Below, one piece after another: positions 34,333 through 45,305 of a stretch of 64,000 nt of DNA. Under the pieces are notes generated by a model that searched no databases, was not told the DNA's origin, and worked only from the letters and a program-made list of their open reading frames with translations. How positions within the stretch are numbered: position 1 is the stretch's first letter; each line of letters starts with the position of its first letter. The stretch covers positions 98,399,343-98,463,342 of the forward strand of contig CP136065.1 of NCBI GenBank assembly GCA_032622095.1, written 5' to 3'. The translations under genes and the position numbers were made by a program. The stretch is from Siphonodentalium dalli (lineage: Eukaryota > Mollusca > Scaphopoda > Gadilida > Siphonodentaliidae).

Positions 34333-34659
34333 CTAATCGAATGACAATTCGCTTTTCATTTTCTTCTTATTATTATTAGACAAACCTCCAGCTAACACTC
34401 TCTTGTTGGTTTTTTTGGACGCGTTACGTGTGTTTGTCAACTTATTTGCTGCAACTTCGACCTTAGCCATTTCAATCGCTTGTGCGACGGGCGTCACTAC
34501 GTTAATATGTGGTTTTAGAACGTCTTCTTCACTATCACTATTTTTAGTTCTGGCAATAAAGTAGCGACCCATATTATCTGGCGTTAACTTCCCATCAATC
34601 ATGTCTCTGAAATGTTTTCTCCACTTTTCAATATCTGTTGGAATATACGGGATCGACAT
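34333..34659 (-). CDS. Virus-like cluster: small basic protein of the MSIPYIP type
   Basis: A 108-codon frame that starts MSIPYIPTDIEKW and contains VVTPVAQAIEMAK in the middle. Its tail is Lys/Asn-rich (KKTNKR, NNNKKKMK). The start and the 'TPxxQAxEMAK' segment match my recollection of small uncharacterised proteins found next to F54H12.2-like and integrase genes in cnidarian and molluscan Maverick-like elements. The function is unknown; a basic virion or DNA-binding role is only a guess. It is intact as a frame. Confidence 0.45.
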   Translation of the reverse strand: MSIPYIPTDIEKWRKHFRDMIDGKLTPDNMGRYFIARTKNSDSEEDVLKPHINVVTPVAQAIEMAKVEVAANKLTNTRNASKKTNKRVLAGGLSNNNKKKMKSELSFD

Positions 34660-34867
34660 GTTTCTTCAAATGTAGTGTACAAGTCACTCTTTTTTCTGCA
34701 TTTATTTTAGAAAGTTTATCGCCTCTTATAAAAATCCTGAGACGCCAGCTGGAGACGCTGAAGTTTATCCTACCGGACGTTTATGTAGAATGAGTCCTCG
34801 AAACTCTGATTAATCACCCGTATCACGTGTGTCTCGCTTTATAACCCTGATGATGGGGAATGATGTG

Positions 34868-35107
34868 TCACCAGCTATTGAATCTCCGCATATCCGAACA
34901 AATATATAATAAATCCGTGTCTATATGAACAGTTATATTTATGTCTTTCAAACAACATAACCACGTGCCTTCCAATATTAATACACCAGGTAACTCTATT
35001 GTGAAGTCGAGAGGACGATTGTCTGGATATGTATTAATCGAATCGTCGCTAGTCAGGTACAGATAATAATTATCCATATGACTATAGTTTCTAAAAAAAA
35101 AATTCAA
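34868..35107 (-). pseudogene. Virus-like cluster: 'YLYLTS...YPDN' protein, frameshifted
   Basis: A 79-codon frame, most likely starting at the internal Met before DNYYLYLTSDD. The pattern is 'YLxLTSxxSxxxYPDNxxxxFTxxLP', then a Trp, then 'LLYICSD'. It recalls a family of uncharacterised invertebrate element proteins that begin FYLTLPSN. The family-like sequence then continues in a different minus-strand frame just below 34895, which implies a single-base indel. The usual family members are longer, so this copy is also shortened. It is probably non-functional. Confidence 0.45.
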
Positions 35108-35116
35108 AGAGAATCA

Positions 35117-35605
35117 TTATTCTTCTTCTCTTATAGTTTTATCAATATCACTGAATATATGCTTGAAGATTGACCACTGGTTCAAATTTAACGGAATACC
35201 TATAATCGTCGGAGTGTTATTCACAACTCGCCTAATGTCTGTATAAATGTGTCCTTGATTATTACATACTGTAACAGTAATGTTTGATCGTATTGTCCAC
35301 TTTTTCACGAAAACACACGGGTGTTGTTCGTAATCATTGGGGTGTGACATATTAGTATGAAGTAATTCATAGTCAACCGACTCACGTGGTATCTTCTTTG
35401 GAACTAAAATAAATGGTAGTGATACAGTGATTACCATAATAGTAATTCCTATCCATTTAATGAGATTCATATGTAGACGACCACGTTCTGTTTGAAACGT
35501 ATTCGTCAAGGTACCTGTTCTATTATCCATTATTATCCATTGTTCTCGTGTACAGCTTACTCTTATTAATTTTGATATCTGGCGACATCCGACTCTAAAA
35601 TCCAC
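35117..35605 (-). pseudogene. Virus-like cluster: PC4-like (p15 coactivator) domain protein, with membrane-like segment
   Basis: A 162-codon frame. Residues 100-160 fit the PC4 single-strand-DNA-binding fold: KKWTIR, then YTDIRR, IIGIPLNLNQW and FSDIDKTI. This parallels the family pattern 'DIRxxW...KGIxLxxxQWxxLKxxIxDID'. PC4-like proteins are known companions of integrase genes in Maverick-like elements. Residues 46-68 (IKWIGITIMVITVSLPFILV) are hydrophobic and odd for a nuclear protein. They may come from an upstream frameshift or a fusion. The true start is uncertain. Confidence 0.5.
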
Positions 35606-35769
35606 GAATTAAATTTGTCTGGCCATGAATGCCAATGCACCATGATAGTTATCGATGTCAATAATGCGTTTCGGTCATGAAGTGTCATAATATGTCGGTT
35701 GGGTACTCTTTTTCTGGCACAGTTCTGTATCGGAATTCCTAAAAAATCAAATGACAGGGAAATTTTCAA
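35592..35769 (-). pseudogene. Virus-like cluster: C-terminal chromodomain end of a Maverick-type integrase
   Basis: The last ~30 residues contain VHWHSWPDKFNSWILESDV. This closely follows the chromodomain pattern 'VxWxGWPxKFNSWxxxSDV' that ends F54H12.3-like retrovirus-type integrases. The catalytic integrase core (DDE) is not visible upstream, so only the tail survives. The start at 35769 is arbitrary. Its orientation and position next to the PC4-like frame support one relic element. Confidence 0.5.
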
Positions 35770-37002
35770 ACAAACAATTTTATCTTTAAGTCAGAAACTT
35801 CTCTTGATATTGTTTCAGACATAATCTTTCAACATGGAACTTGTAATTTATATTTTCTTACACCATATATCATTGGCAAACTAGATTATCAATCGATCAA
35901 ACAAGAACAACACTGTGGGTAATGTTTACACAGTTTACGTCGATGATCTTCATAACATGTGTTGTCAGTTTAAAATCATAACTTTACTGTCAACACCATC
36001 ATATGACAAATGGAGATATATAATAATTGGGTAACTAGAAAACCCCACTCCATTATAACATTCATATTTGCACTAACTTTCGGGAATGTGTGTGTATATA
36101 TACTTGCAAATGTACGCCTGTCTATCTGTCCGCTTTATCAATAAATGTGCGACTCCAGCGAGATATAACAGAGTTAACGTTACACGAGGAAGATAATGAT
36201 GTTTTGATTACACTTCAGAACCATCACAGCTGTTGTCCGTATCGTACATGTATGTATGCGCCGAAAGCTGATGACAATGAGAACAGCCAACTGGTGGATA
36301 CGTTACGTTTGTCATGTTTACTTCTTTGTCAATTTCAACGCAGCAGGTGAGTGGAACGGTTGTCTTTTACTTTCTAATGCATGCCTGTTAACACATTGTC
36401 CTATTATTGTCGTAGATATTATCAGGGTGCATCCATGAGCTCACAATGGTTTGTTGTTCTAGTTTCTGAGACATCTCAACACCAGCGTCTGTATCAAGAT
36501 CCCAATTCGAAATATTATAACAAATATAACAAGGCCTAGAACCTATGTCAACAATATCAAGTCTCTATCACAAAGCAGCTTGTATTTTTCTGACGGGATA
36601 CTCTAGTAGACGGGCTGTTGACATGCCCACTCAAATATCAGTACTCGTTAAAAACTCATAGTTATAACTTAAATTTACAAGAAAAATATGCAACGATTTT
36701 CACCAGATTTTGAACATCAAACGCTCCTCAATAATTTACAACCCCTTTCATTCGTAAGTAAAATAACTCTCGCAACACATATTTAGCTCATCCGCTGCAT
36801 GGGATCCAGTTGAGACGTTTCACAACGTCTGAAGTGTGACGGTTTAGATGCTATATTAGTGACATCGGTTCTTTGCCTTGTATAAGTAAACAGTGCAGCG
36901 ACAAATCGAAAAAGAGCTCTAGTTTTCGAGATAACCCCTTCCCAAGGTAAAACAAGTTGAAACCAACATTTTTTTTAAAGAAAACAATTATATTGTTTAC
37001 GA
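35770..37002. other. Gene-less stretch with one candidate exon
   Basis: A frame from 36090 to 36350 runs up to a consensus donor CAG|GTGAGT at 36346/36347. No acceptor, domain or partner exon supports it. The remainder shows nothing recognisable. Confidence 0.3.
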
Positions 37003-37670
37003 AAATGACAGTGAAAAATAACGGAATTGGTGGTGGCTATTGTCAAATCGACGATGAACGATACCCACCAGAGATTTGTCCCAGAAATAAACGATTTTGG
37101 TAAAGTGTTAGTTAAGTTGGATTTTCCTGCCATTTGGAGCCGAAACAATTGTTTTTTGGTGAAAAATCTCTTGTTTTCCCACAAAAATATTTTTTTCAAA
37201 CATTATCATTCAAACGAATATTGCAATATTGTAAACATATTGTATCCATATGGTGTAGTAGTTATCTGACAAGCATATGTAGAAAAATGTTAACACAAAG
37301 ATTGAACAGTTTGCGAGATACTGCATTTTAGCTACCCTCCCCAAACAAAATAATTACATAATTTACGTTACCAAATGACCTAATTGATCATAATGGGACC
37401 CAATATGACTCGCATGCTGAACATTGGGCTCGGATACATTGTTTCAGTGATTAAAGGGTGTATTGTCCTCAAGACCACCAGTTACAACAACAACAACACA
37501 TTTTATTGATAACAGTTAATTTAAACATGCATCGACATTGTAGGACTGACATATTTGTTTTAAACACCATATGACACACAATGTATACATGCAGTATCAC
37601 AAATATCAAACAAGATTGTTGTTGCCAAAGTGATTGTTAGTGTCCCCCTAAATAATAAGATGTATAGAAC
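37003..37670. repeat. Segmental duplication block B1 (paired with 3436-4080)
   Basis: First block of unit B. Same orientation and order as in unit A. An additional small insertion occurs near 37250-37330 relative to unit A. Confidence 0.75.
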
Positions 37671-38387
37671 ATAAATATTGTAAATAAATTCCCACTATAG
37701 TCTCACCAAGATGGCAGTTCCCTCAGTTTTATATACCAGAATATCTCAATCAAAAGCAAAATAGTATTGGCCATAGGCGTAGCCAGTTTTTTCCTAATAT
37801 AAGGCGGGTTCGCCACGTGATTGCAACGGCATAATTGATGCGGGGAGCACATTGGATGGGCGATATTAGCACAGCGTGACCTGGTGACAGACTCACCACA
37901 CAAAAAAACTTTCAGATTTCTTGATGACGAACATTATGAATCATTAACTTTTCATTGGATTTTGGAGAAATTGTCACGTGACTTCCGGTTAGCAATATTG
38001 TGGAGATTGCAAAATATGCGGAATTGTGAATAAACCATTGGATGAAAATGAAAGTAATTACTTCACAACTTACGAAGAATTCACACGCGATTTAGTCCTG
38101 TTAATTTCAGTTAGACCATTTTCGTTGGTTAGCTTAATGAAAATGAAAAATGAAGACGTCATTTTGGATTGATGGGCCAGAATCCAGACAAGATTGCACA
38201 ATCCACGACACATCTTGTCAAGTTGGCATGTCATCTCAATCGGGACCACTGCATGATGTTGCATAAATTATTCTTAGCGTTATGTCGCTGATAAAAGGCA
38301 AATTTGAGGCACAGCATGAATGGTTGCTCCACTACGTGTCACATACAATTCATATTAAATAGGGAAAACTCGCTTTCTTGAACTGAT
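37671..38387. other. Short interval of unit B where lectin exon 1 is expected
   Basis: In unit A the matching interval is 3.8 kb and holds CTLD exon 1. Here it is 0.7 kb, and no cysteine-rich lectin exon can be read in any frame. Either the exon was deleted from this copy or the interval was gained in unit A. Confidence 0.5.
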
Positions 38388-39020
38388 GACGTGATATAAT
38401 ACATGAGAGGCAGGGACGTTGTACAAGCACGAGAGCGCATTGCAAAATAGTCCCTGCCTGGTATGAAACATCTTATTTACCAGAAATCCGAACAATACCC
38501 CCCCGGTATGACACATTTATTTCTATCGCGCGTATGATTATACATAACGTGCTAATTAAAGTGACATAATTCACTAGTAAAATTATCGTTTATAATCACT
38601 CGAGAAATCAAGGTTAATCACACATAGGAATATAATAACAAATCTTAGCAATTCACCAACCGAATGGGTCGTAACTTTGATTCCCACCATTCAAATGTAT
38701 ATGTGGTCAGCTAATCTGTTGTAGCATATGCAAGTTGCGATATATCTGGGTGTTTATCTGCTAATATCTGTGTAATTATTATCTTGTGTAGTTATATTAT
38801 CTGTGTAATTATTATCTCATCTTGATCGTCTGAGGTTGCGAGCAATGATATGTTTTGAATCTATGTTTATGCATATTTATATATATTCTTAAAACCATGT
38901 ATTTGGTAGAAGAATTAAAATGAACCTGGATCTGAATCTGAATCTTAAATCTCTATGAACGAAAATTAACACTGAACAGAACCACTCTACCATAACACGA
39001 TATCAGCAGAATATCACGCC
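38388..39020. repeat. Segmental duplication block B2 (paired with 7926-8540)
   Basis: Intronic sequence matching unit A, with an added AT-rich tract near 38765-38945. Confidence 0.75.
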
Positions 39021-39714
39021 CATGACTATTTGAGCGATGGGATGATTTTTACCAATCTCGTGGTGGTGGCTGACACATATACATTGAGATGGTAGTAGCC
39101 GATGAATATCTTCAGTTCATAAAAATAACTCGTCTTCATCGCCATTAAGACCGACACCGCAATGCCTGGGAAAACATTGGTTGTGTGACTTATGTTTGCC
39201 CCTCACTTCGGAACTATATTCTGAATTAGCAGATAATATATAAGACATCTCATCAAATTGGATCAATATTCCAGCATTACTGGTGGCAACACTGTGGTGG
39301 ATATACAATGTACACACCATCAATGGCCACACAGTGATAGACAAAGCAAGCAATGATCAATTTAAAAACAATCTGGCAAAAATCCGTTTTACAAAATACT
39401 GTGTTGTGGATTAACACACAGGACCGAATCAGCATCTCTATGTGGAGTTAGTTCATTAAAGTGATGTGAAACACCCCGGGAGGGTAATCAAATGGAAATG
39501 GAGAATAATTTTGCTCAAAGAATTTTTTTACAAATATTATATCCAAATTGACAAAAGCACCGTCATTCTTATATATTAATTAAATACAGTGACTCTCGAT
39601 GGTAAAAATTAAAACTTTTCCGATACAGATTCAATAACGACAACACAGCAGGAATTACGTTATGCGATGATCAGCACTCTTTCATCCGTTGTAGATCAGA
39701 AAATAACTGTCATA
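39021..39714. other. Gene-less intronic sequence of unit B
   Basis: Corresponds in position to the 9-kb repeat-filled part of the unit A intron but is only 0.7 kb long and largely repeat-free. Confidence 0.4.
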
Positions 39715-39865
39715 TTATATTATGGTGTACTTTGGATGATGCAGCGAATCAGATCCAAACACTCTGATAATATGAAAGTGATCATTGGGGGTTTCAGAAC
39801 ACATAAATATTAGGAATGATCTACCATTATGTTATTGACTGGTGTATTCTCATCCATTGTTCCAG

Positions 39866-40101
39866 GTTTCCCGACCATGTAGCCAACTACGCCAGATTCT
39901 GGATGGGTATAATCAGGATTAATCCAGGAATTAATTATTCCGTGACATATGATGGCACTCCAGTCACTTGGTTTATGTGGTATTATGGACAGCCTAATTA
40001 TGTCGGCCCTTGCGTGTATATGTACACCAAAGGGACGAATGGATTCACAGATCATGATTGCATCACGCCCAGTAGAGACATAACAACGCTGTGTGAGAAA
40101 G
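39866..40101 (+). pseudogene. CTLD exon 2 of the unit B copy
   Basis: This exon aligns along its whole length with 17842-18071, with the same TTCCAG acceptor and the same GT donor after CEK. It keeps RFWMGI, TWFMWYYGQPN, PCVYMY and LCEK. The calcium/sugar loop differs: QPN is followed by YV instead of D, and FND is FTD. The exon itself is open. Without a first CTLD exon, and with nonsense codons downstream, this copy should not yield a full receptor. A short secreted product reading into the intron (stop at 40163) is conceivable. Confidence 0.6.
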
Positions 40102-40920
40102 GTTATTATTATATATCGATCATCATCATCATCACCCAAACTGAGGAACTTCACGTGGCTTAATAAGAATAATGGCTCATCACTGGCGTAGTCCTTCACG
40201 GCCGAATATTGATGTTAGAGACAAACATAAGCTATCAGGATTAAGACATTTGGTTTATCATTGGTGGTTACCTTTGACCTGAGTTTCCACTCCAGTGGCG
40301 TGATTTCCTAATGACACAAGCTGACATCCGTCTGTGTGAACTTCCGCACCCTACTAAACAGACAGAATCGTGATCAACACAAATCATCACCACTGACACC
40401 ACCCACACCATTATGATTGCGTTGAATTGTCTAAAATTGCCACTGGGTTGAATTATGCCGAACTTATGTCCAGAACAGATTGCATATCAGCATCGCCATT
40501 ATTTACAAGTATTTCTGGCACCGACATATGTGTATAGCTCTGGATCTCAATGGGAAAACATATTGCAAATATTTACCATTGTAATTCAAGTCGAAAATCT
40601 GTCGAAAAAACACGCATTCTGATTGGTCGAGAATTGATAACTTTAGTTTTGTAATTACTCCCTCACCGCATACTACATATAGGGATAAACAGGGTAAATT
40701 AATAGACTAGAGTGTATAAGTACACAATTTATTAGGGCTCAATATACGGTATATGATAACTTACCCACTCACCCCATTCACCCTGCTAGCACATACTCAC
40801 ATTCGCTCTCAAACACACATTCACAATACATAACAGGTCATGCAAACAAATACAAAGACCATTACACAATTACAAAACATATTGTAATATGCTGAGTTCT
40901 TGCGCTGTAATATATAGAAA
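40102..40920. other. Unit B intron up to the DIRS-like element
   Basis: Similarity to unit A continues to about 40320, and a short patch lies at 40575-40640. The sequence after about 40650 is not in unit A and is probably part of the DIRS-like insertion. No end repeat was recognised. Confidence 0.4.
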
Positions 40921-41703
40921 CTACCAATCATGCATAAACCGAAATGTGGTTGCCGGTACAAATATGTTCATGCTATGCGATGAAAGCTCTCTGAATTTGT
41001 GGATTGAAGTTGGATCGAGACAAATTCGCGATAGGATGTCGGCCCTCCTATTTTGAACTCCAGCTATATGTAAAGCTCTGACTTCAAATTCCAATTTGGC
41101 AGCCACATAACATATCTCTCGCAAGCAACTTTGCATAAAGGCATCCTCGGTCTTTCCAGAGTTGAGTACTGCCACCGATGCCTGGTTATCGCAACGTATG
41201 AGAACCTTTTTACCTTTCAAGTTGACTCCCCATGTTTTAAGGCAGACAACGAGCATAAGGAGTTCTAAGGCATTGATGTGCAGACTCAACTCTCGAATAA
41301 ACTCGGGAAATTGACAGTGAATATGTTCGTTGGTTGAGGGACAGTACCCCCCACCACCTGAGAGACAAGCATCAGATTCAATATGCTCATCTGGACCAGA
41401 CCATTCTTCGAGTGCCATCAATGACACCCCATTATATTGTCTCAGAAAGTTTTGCCACCAATACAAGTCCAAATAAACATATTTTGGAATACATTTTAAT
41501 TCATTCTTACCCGAGAAGGTCTTCAACCACCTTAGGAGTCGTGACACAAATATACGCCCTGGTCGTATACATGCGGAAATGAAGTTCAGCTTTCCCGGCA
41601 AAGATTGGGTTTCCCTAAGCGTGGCTGAAGACATACTCAACCAAGACTGAATCAATTCTAATATTTCAACTTGTCTATCTTCCGTGACGACTCTGAGACA
41701 CAT
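40921..41703 (-). pseudogene. DIRS-like RNase H and RT thumb region
   Basis: A 260-codon frame. It opens with the reverse transcriptase thumb (TNNMCLRV lies across the start; ETQSLPGKLNFISACIRPGR). It continues into RNase H with DACLSGGGGY, INALELLMLV, RCDNQASVAVLNSG and HIAGVQNRRADILSR; the acidic residues in ESDAC, NALELL, CDNQA and NRRAD are the expected catalytic set. The frame is intact by itself. It lost continuity with the upstream reverse transcriptase through a frameshift near 41720. It ends FRFMHDW stop, with no recombinase following. Confidence 0.75.
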
Positions 41704-41727
41704 GTTATTAGTGTCGATTTCGACACA

Positions 41728-42796
41728 TTAAAACGCCATGACTTTCCGTGGAGGAATAGATTTCTTTGCGGCCTCGGCGAGACCGCAATCGTCTAAGACA
41801 CGTGACATGGTTGAAAAGGCTTTCCGTGGAGGAATAGATTTCTTTGCGGCCTCGACGAGACCGCAATCGTCTAAGACACGTGACATGGTTGAAAAGGCTT
41901 CGTGTTCATTAGATTCAACCCCGGCCATATCATCCAGATAGTTCAATATTTTGAAACCCATTTTACTCATCATTGCTTTAACGCCGGAAGTGACTCTCTG
42001 GCATATGTGGGCTGATGACTTTTATCCCATGCTTAGGACTTTCTCAACGAAAATGTGCCCTTTCCAATGGAATGATACAAGATGTGAGTCACCCGGACAA
42101 ATGGGAATTTGTCTGTATGATCGCGCAAGATCTTTGCGATAACAATAGCTACCACGACCTTTCTCTTTGATAAGTTAAACCAAATCATCAACCATGGGTA
42201 GTGTGAGCTGAACGGTTTCACCGATATACCAATCATTTGGAATTCCTTCATTAACATTATTTTCTGGAGGAAAACTTAAGTCAAGAATAACTCGACGTCT
42301 ATCTGAATCTGATTTCGGAACTAAATTGATAGGAGATATTTTGAGATCAACGGTAGAAAATGGGTTCCGTTTTACTGGTCCCATTATGCTGCCATGTGCT
42401 AATTCTTCCTTTATGTATTCCAAAATATGGTGAGGATAATCTCTGGCTCCGGCATGATTTCTTGGTTTCATATTTGTTGGAACTAGTTCACCTTCATGAC
42501 CAATTGGGAAACCAAACTCTAACAATTCACAGAGCAACATGTCACTGTAGTTGACTGATTGCAACATTGATCGCCAGAATTCAATTTTCAATTTGGAATG
42601 AAGTGGAACCCCTGCAGCCTTGAACATTGTAAACCCCTGACAGCCTTATATCATCATGTAATTTTATATATTCTGCCATTTCATTTTTTGCGCTACAGTT
42701 ATCTAAAGAGCACACATTACAGTTCTTATGTTTAAATAGGAATGATTGTAATTCTAGAATGTTGTCCTGTGACAAACCTCTACTACTAGCACTCAT
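41728..42796 (-). pseudogene. DIRS-like reverse transcriptase, with 78-bp internal duplication
   Basis: The pieces are as follows. An N-terminal linker with a cysteine-rich start lies at 42796-42581. The fingers are at 42627-42175 (KRNPFSTVDLKISPINLVPK, RRRVILDLSFPPENNVN). A frameshifted palm is at about 42174-41974. The catalytic NYLDDMAGVE is at 41973-41728. Right after the active site a 26-codon segment (AFSTMSRVLDDCGL...PPRK) is present twice in tandem and in frame. That would push the thumb away from the palm, so the enzyme is presumably dead. A stop interrupts the palm near 42175, and a frameshift precedes the thumb. Confidence 0.75.
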
Positions 42797-42799
42797 GAT

Positions 42800-43480
42800 A
42801 GTATCATGTTTATGAACAAGTGTTATATAAGTTAGTTCAGATGTATCCAGAGGTCATCGAGTTTCAGAATCCCTTGAGACTGCATATATGGGTTCAATGG
42901 ATTTGAACATTCGATCACCCCCTGGCTCTGTGTATATTTCCGGATTCAGTAAGGAATCTTTATCTGGTTTTAATATGAGCTCTGTGTTAACATTTGAACC
43001 TTTACGGCACAAACTAGTTGGATCCAGTCAGATTATATATAACATATACATCAAAGAAATATTTTATTTAATAACTTAAAAATGAATACAGCTATACCAC
43101 CAGAGTCTTCAAAACGTTTTTATAATTCTTAAAAAACTTCTAAACCCTAGCAGCCCAAGTACAACTAGATATATTTGTGAATACATAAATTCATGTTCAC
43201 TGATGACATAACAAAATAGAAAATGTCTACACAGCCTCTTAAACATATTCAGGTCGAAGCCATTCCATCACTTTTCCAAGCTGGTGACAAAGCGTTTATA
43301 TTACAACAATATGTTTTATTAAGTTTCAAATCATATCTAATCATATCACGTTATAGATTGCTTATTTGTTATACTTTTGCTTATTTTAATATCTTCACTA
43401 GCCACTTTATTTTATTTTACTTTTGTTTCAGCGGACACCATTGTCAATACATATTAATTGTATGTTTATGGTTGGCTAAT
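42800..43480. other. Spacer between gag and reverse transcriptase of the DIRS-like element
   Basis: Contains only short frames on both strands, a run of ATTC tandem repeats near 43487-43505, and no visible recombinase. Confidence 0.4.
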
Positions 43481-43499
43481 AAACAATTCATTCATTCAT

Positions 43500-44490
43500 T
43501 CATTCGATTATAGCATTTGGACTTGCCGAAGAGCACTCGGGATGATTCTGACGGGATCCATCTTTCTTAACACAGACAGCACATATATGGTGCACCGTTC
43601 TTACTTTACCATTAGCTGTTATTTTGTGTGGGGACACTTGGTTGCACCTATTTCTATTAAAATAGAAACAAAACCATACCATGTCCTCCTTCTCTTTAAT
43701 TTGAACACTTCCCCTTGGAGTGTATGATTTGTCATCCACATAACGACGTGAACCATATGGTTTTTTAACATTTTTTTGGCCCATTAACATCCTGACTTCC
43801 AGGCTAGTGGTATCATCACCCCATTGCTTTTCACCCTTTTCAATTGATCCTATCCAAGCTGCATAAAATTTCAATAATATATGCAAATCAAATTCTGTGC
43901 CATAATACATAATTTTGTTTAATAATTCTAAGCGGCCTTCCCTTTCCATCACATGTATAGTGGGATCACGAATTATCTCCAATTCCCCTGCTGTGAACTG
44001 GAAGGGATTCAGTTGTTGAATTTGGTAGGTTCGTTAGCGAAGAAGTCACACTTCAACGCTGATTGCGGCCATCTAATAGATTGGACCACCACATCACAAG
44101 GAGTTTTAGTGATGCCAGATATAATCTTTTTCTTTCTGGCACTAGCACCTCTACAGTCAGTATCTATTTCTGAGTCTGAACTTTCATCGTTGCTAGCACA
44201 CGCCATGTTTACCAAAGGAATCTTTTTGTATTTGCGTTCCCTCATATAACTATCGACCTTTCTATTAAGGTTGTCTATAATTGACAATTGTTCTAAGTTT
44301 GGTTGCTCACATCTCTTGTCAACTTTTGGAGAAGGCTCAGCATTTTTATTTTTCAGCCTCATCAGCTCGTTTCTCAACTCTTGACTTTCTGTGCTGCTTT
44401 TTCTTGGCTGCAGCGATTTCTTTTTCTACTCGGATCTCCTCTTTGATCTGTTCCGTTTCTTCATCGTCGCAATGTTTTCGAACTAATAAA
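43500..44490 (-). pseudogene. DIRS-like gag protein
   Basis: Read in three pieces. A charged coiled-coil start with EEIRVEKEIAAAKKKQ lies at about 44484-44355. A middle piece at 44377-44009 is acidic (NDESSDSEIDTD) with SIRWPQSALKC. The C-terminal part is at 43982-43500. The last piece carries a zinc-knuckle-like pattern: FCFYFNRNRC, then HHICAVC and KKDGSRQNHPEC. This is the familiar Cys/His array of DIRS/Ngaro gag proteins. Frameshifts near 44355 and 44010 break it. Confidence 0.65.
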
Positions 44491-45000
44491 TGAAATCGGT
44501 TTCCCGCGTTACAAAATTAGCACGATAACACCTGATTGGCTAATATTCATGGATGCACTCGTCTTAGCCAATCAGAGTTAGCAAATGCCTCGGTCAAATT
44601 TACTAATCAGGAAACGGAAAAATACATTTTTTTAAAGCAGGGTTCAATATATTGCCGACTAAATGTGCTTTCTTTCAATAAACATAACATTAGTAACAAT
44701 ATTGTGGGTCCAAGCAGAGAAAAAGCATGAAAATATAAAATGTTCGTGGAATACACCAGTAAACACATCGCGGAAAATCCTTCGACTGACTAAATTTTGT
44801 CAGAATGTTTGAGCAAACAAATGTGAGTTTGGACACACATGATGTATCAGCTTGTTTGAAAAATAGTGTAGCATATGCTCGAAGCTGCCAAAATACTATG
44901 TAATATGTCATATCCTAGTTTATTACCTTTTTCTTCATTCTCGATGTGATTTCTTCGCCTCCGCCATTTTTAATCCGTGGTACTCATCAACTCGAAACCG
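44491..45000. other. Gene-less stretch, probably 5' part of the DIRS-like insertion
   Basis: Not present in unit A. No recognisable ends. Similarity to unit A resumes at about 45000. Confidence 0.35.
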
Positions 45001-45305
45001 GCCAGGATATGTTGTCATCGTCCACATCGATGTCAGTCAAGCAGATTTGATATCGGCGATCACGCCCGTCGTAATACCATGGTTAGCAAAGACCGCATGT
45101 ACTCCGGCCTTATGTGTTTACCAAATAAACCGACTGGTTTACTTATGTAGGTATTATAGTCATATTTAGTGAACAAAAACAACGTCGGCAGATAGTTATT
45201 TCGGTTGCACCGAGTAGAAACTTGATGCACAACTGCAAACGTGCGTCAATATAAGAATACTATTATATGATCATGCATAGCCATTTGTGCATAATATATC
45301 TTCAG

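Larger units (their letters stand above)
33573..35769 (-). mobile_element. Relic of a Maverick/Polinton-like virus-derived element
   Basis: Six minus-strand frames sit within 2.2 kb in the order integrase tail, PC4-like, YLYLTS protein, MSIPYIP protein, possible capsid-protein start, acidic protein. At least four resemble genes known together in Maverick-like elements of invertebrates. The DNA polymerase, ATPase, protease and most of the capsid gene and integrase are missing, and breaks are visible. No terminal inverted repeats were found. It is therefore a heavily deleted endogenous copy. Confidence 0.5.
40921..44490 (-). mobile_element. DIRS-like retroelement, decayed, tyrosine recombinase not found
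   Basis: On the minus strand the order is gag-like protein (44490-43500), reverse transcriptase (42796-41728) and RNase H (41703-40921). The sequence signatures are those of DIRS-type elements. No tyrosine recombinase or methylase-like domain is readable on either side, although such elements normally have one. No terminal or internal complementary repeats were identified. It lies between the lectin and mucin exons of unit B, at a place where unit A has unrelated sequence. It therefore arrived after the duplication or was lost from A. Confidence 0.7.

Noticed and set aside
40680-40700. Near match to the I-SceI homing-endonuclease site (TAGGGATAAACAGGGTAAAT)
   Set aside because: Two extra bases relative to the 18-bp site and no homing-endonuclease context; treated as coincidence.
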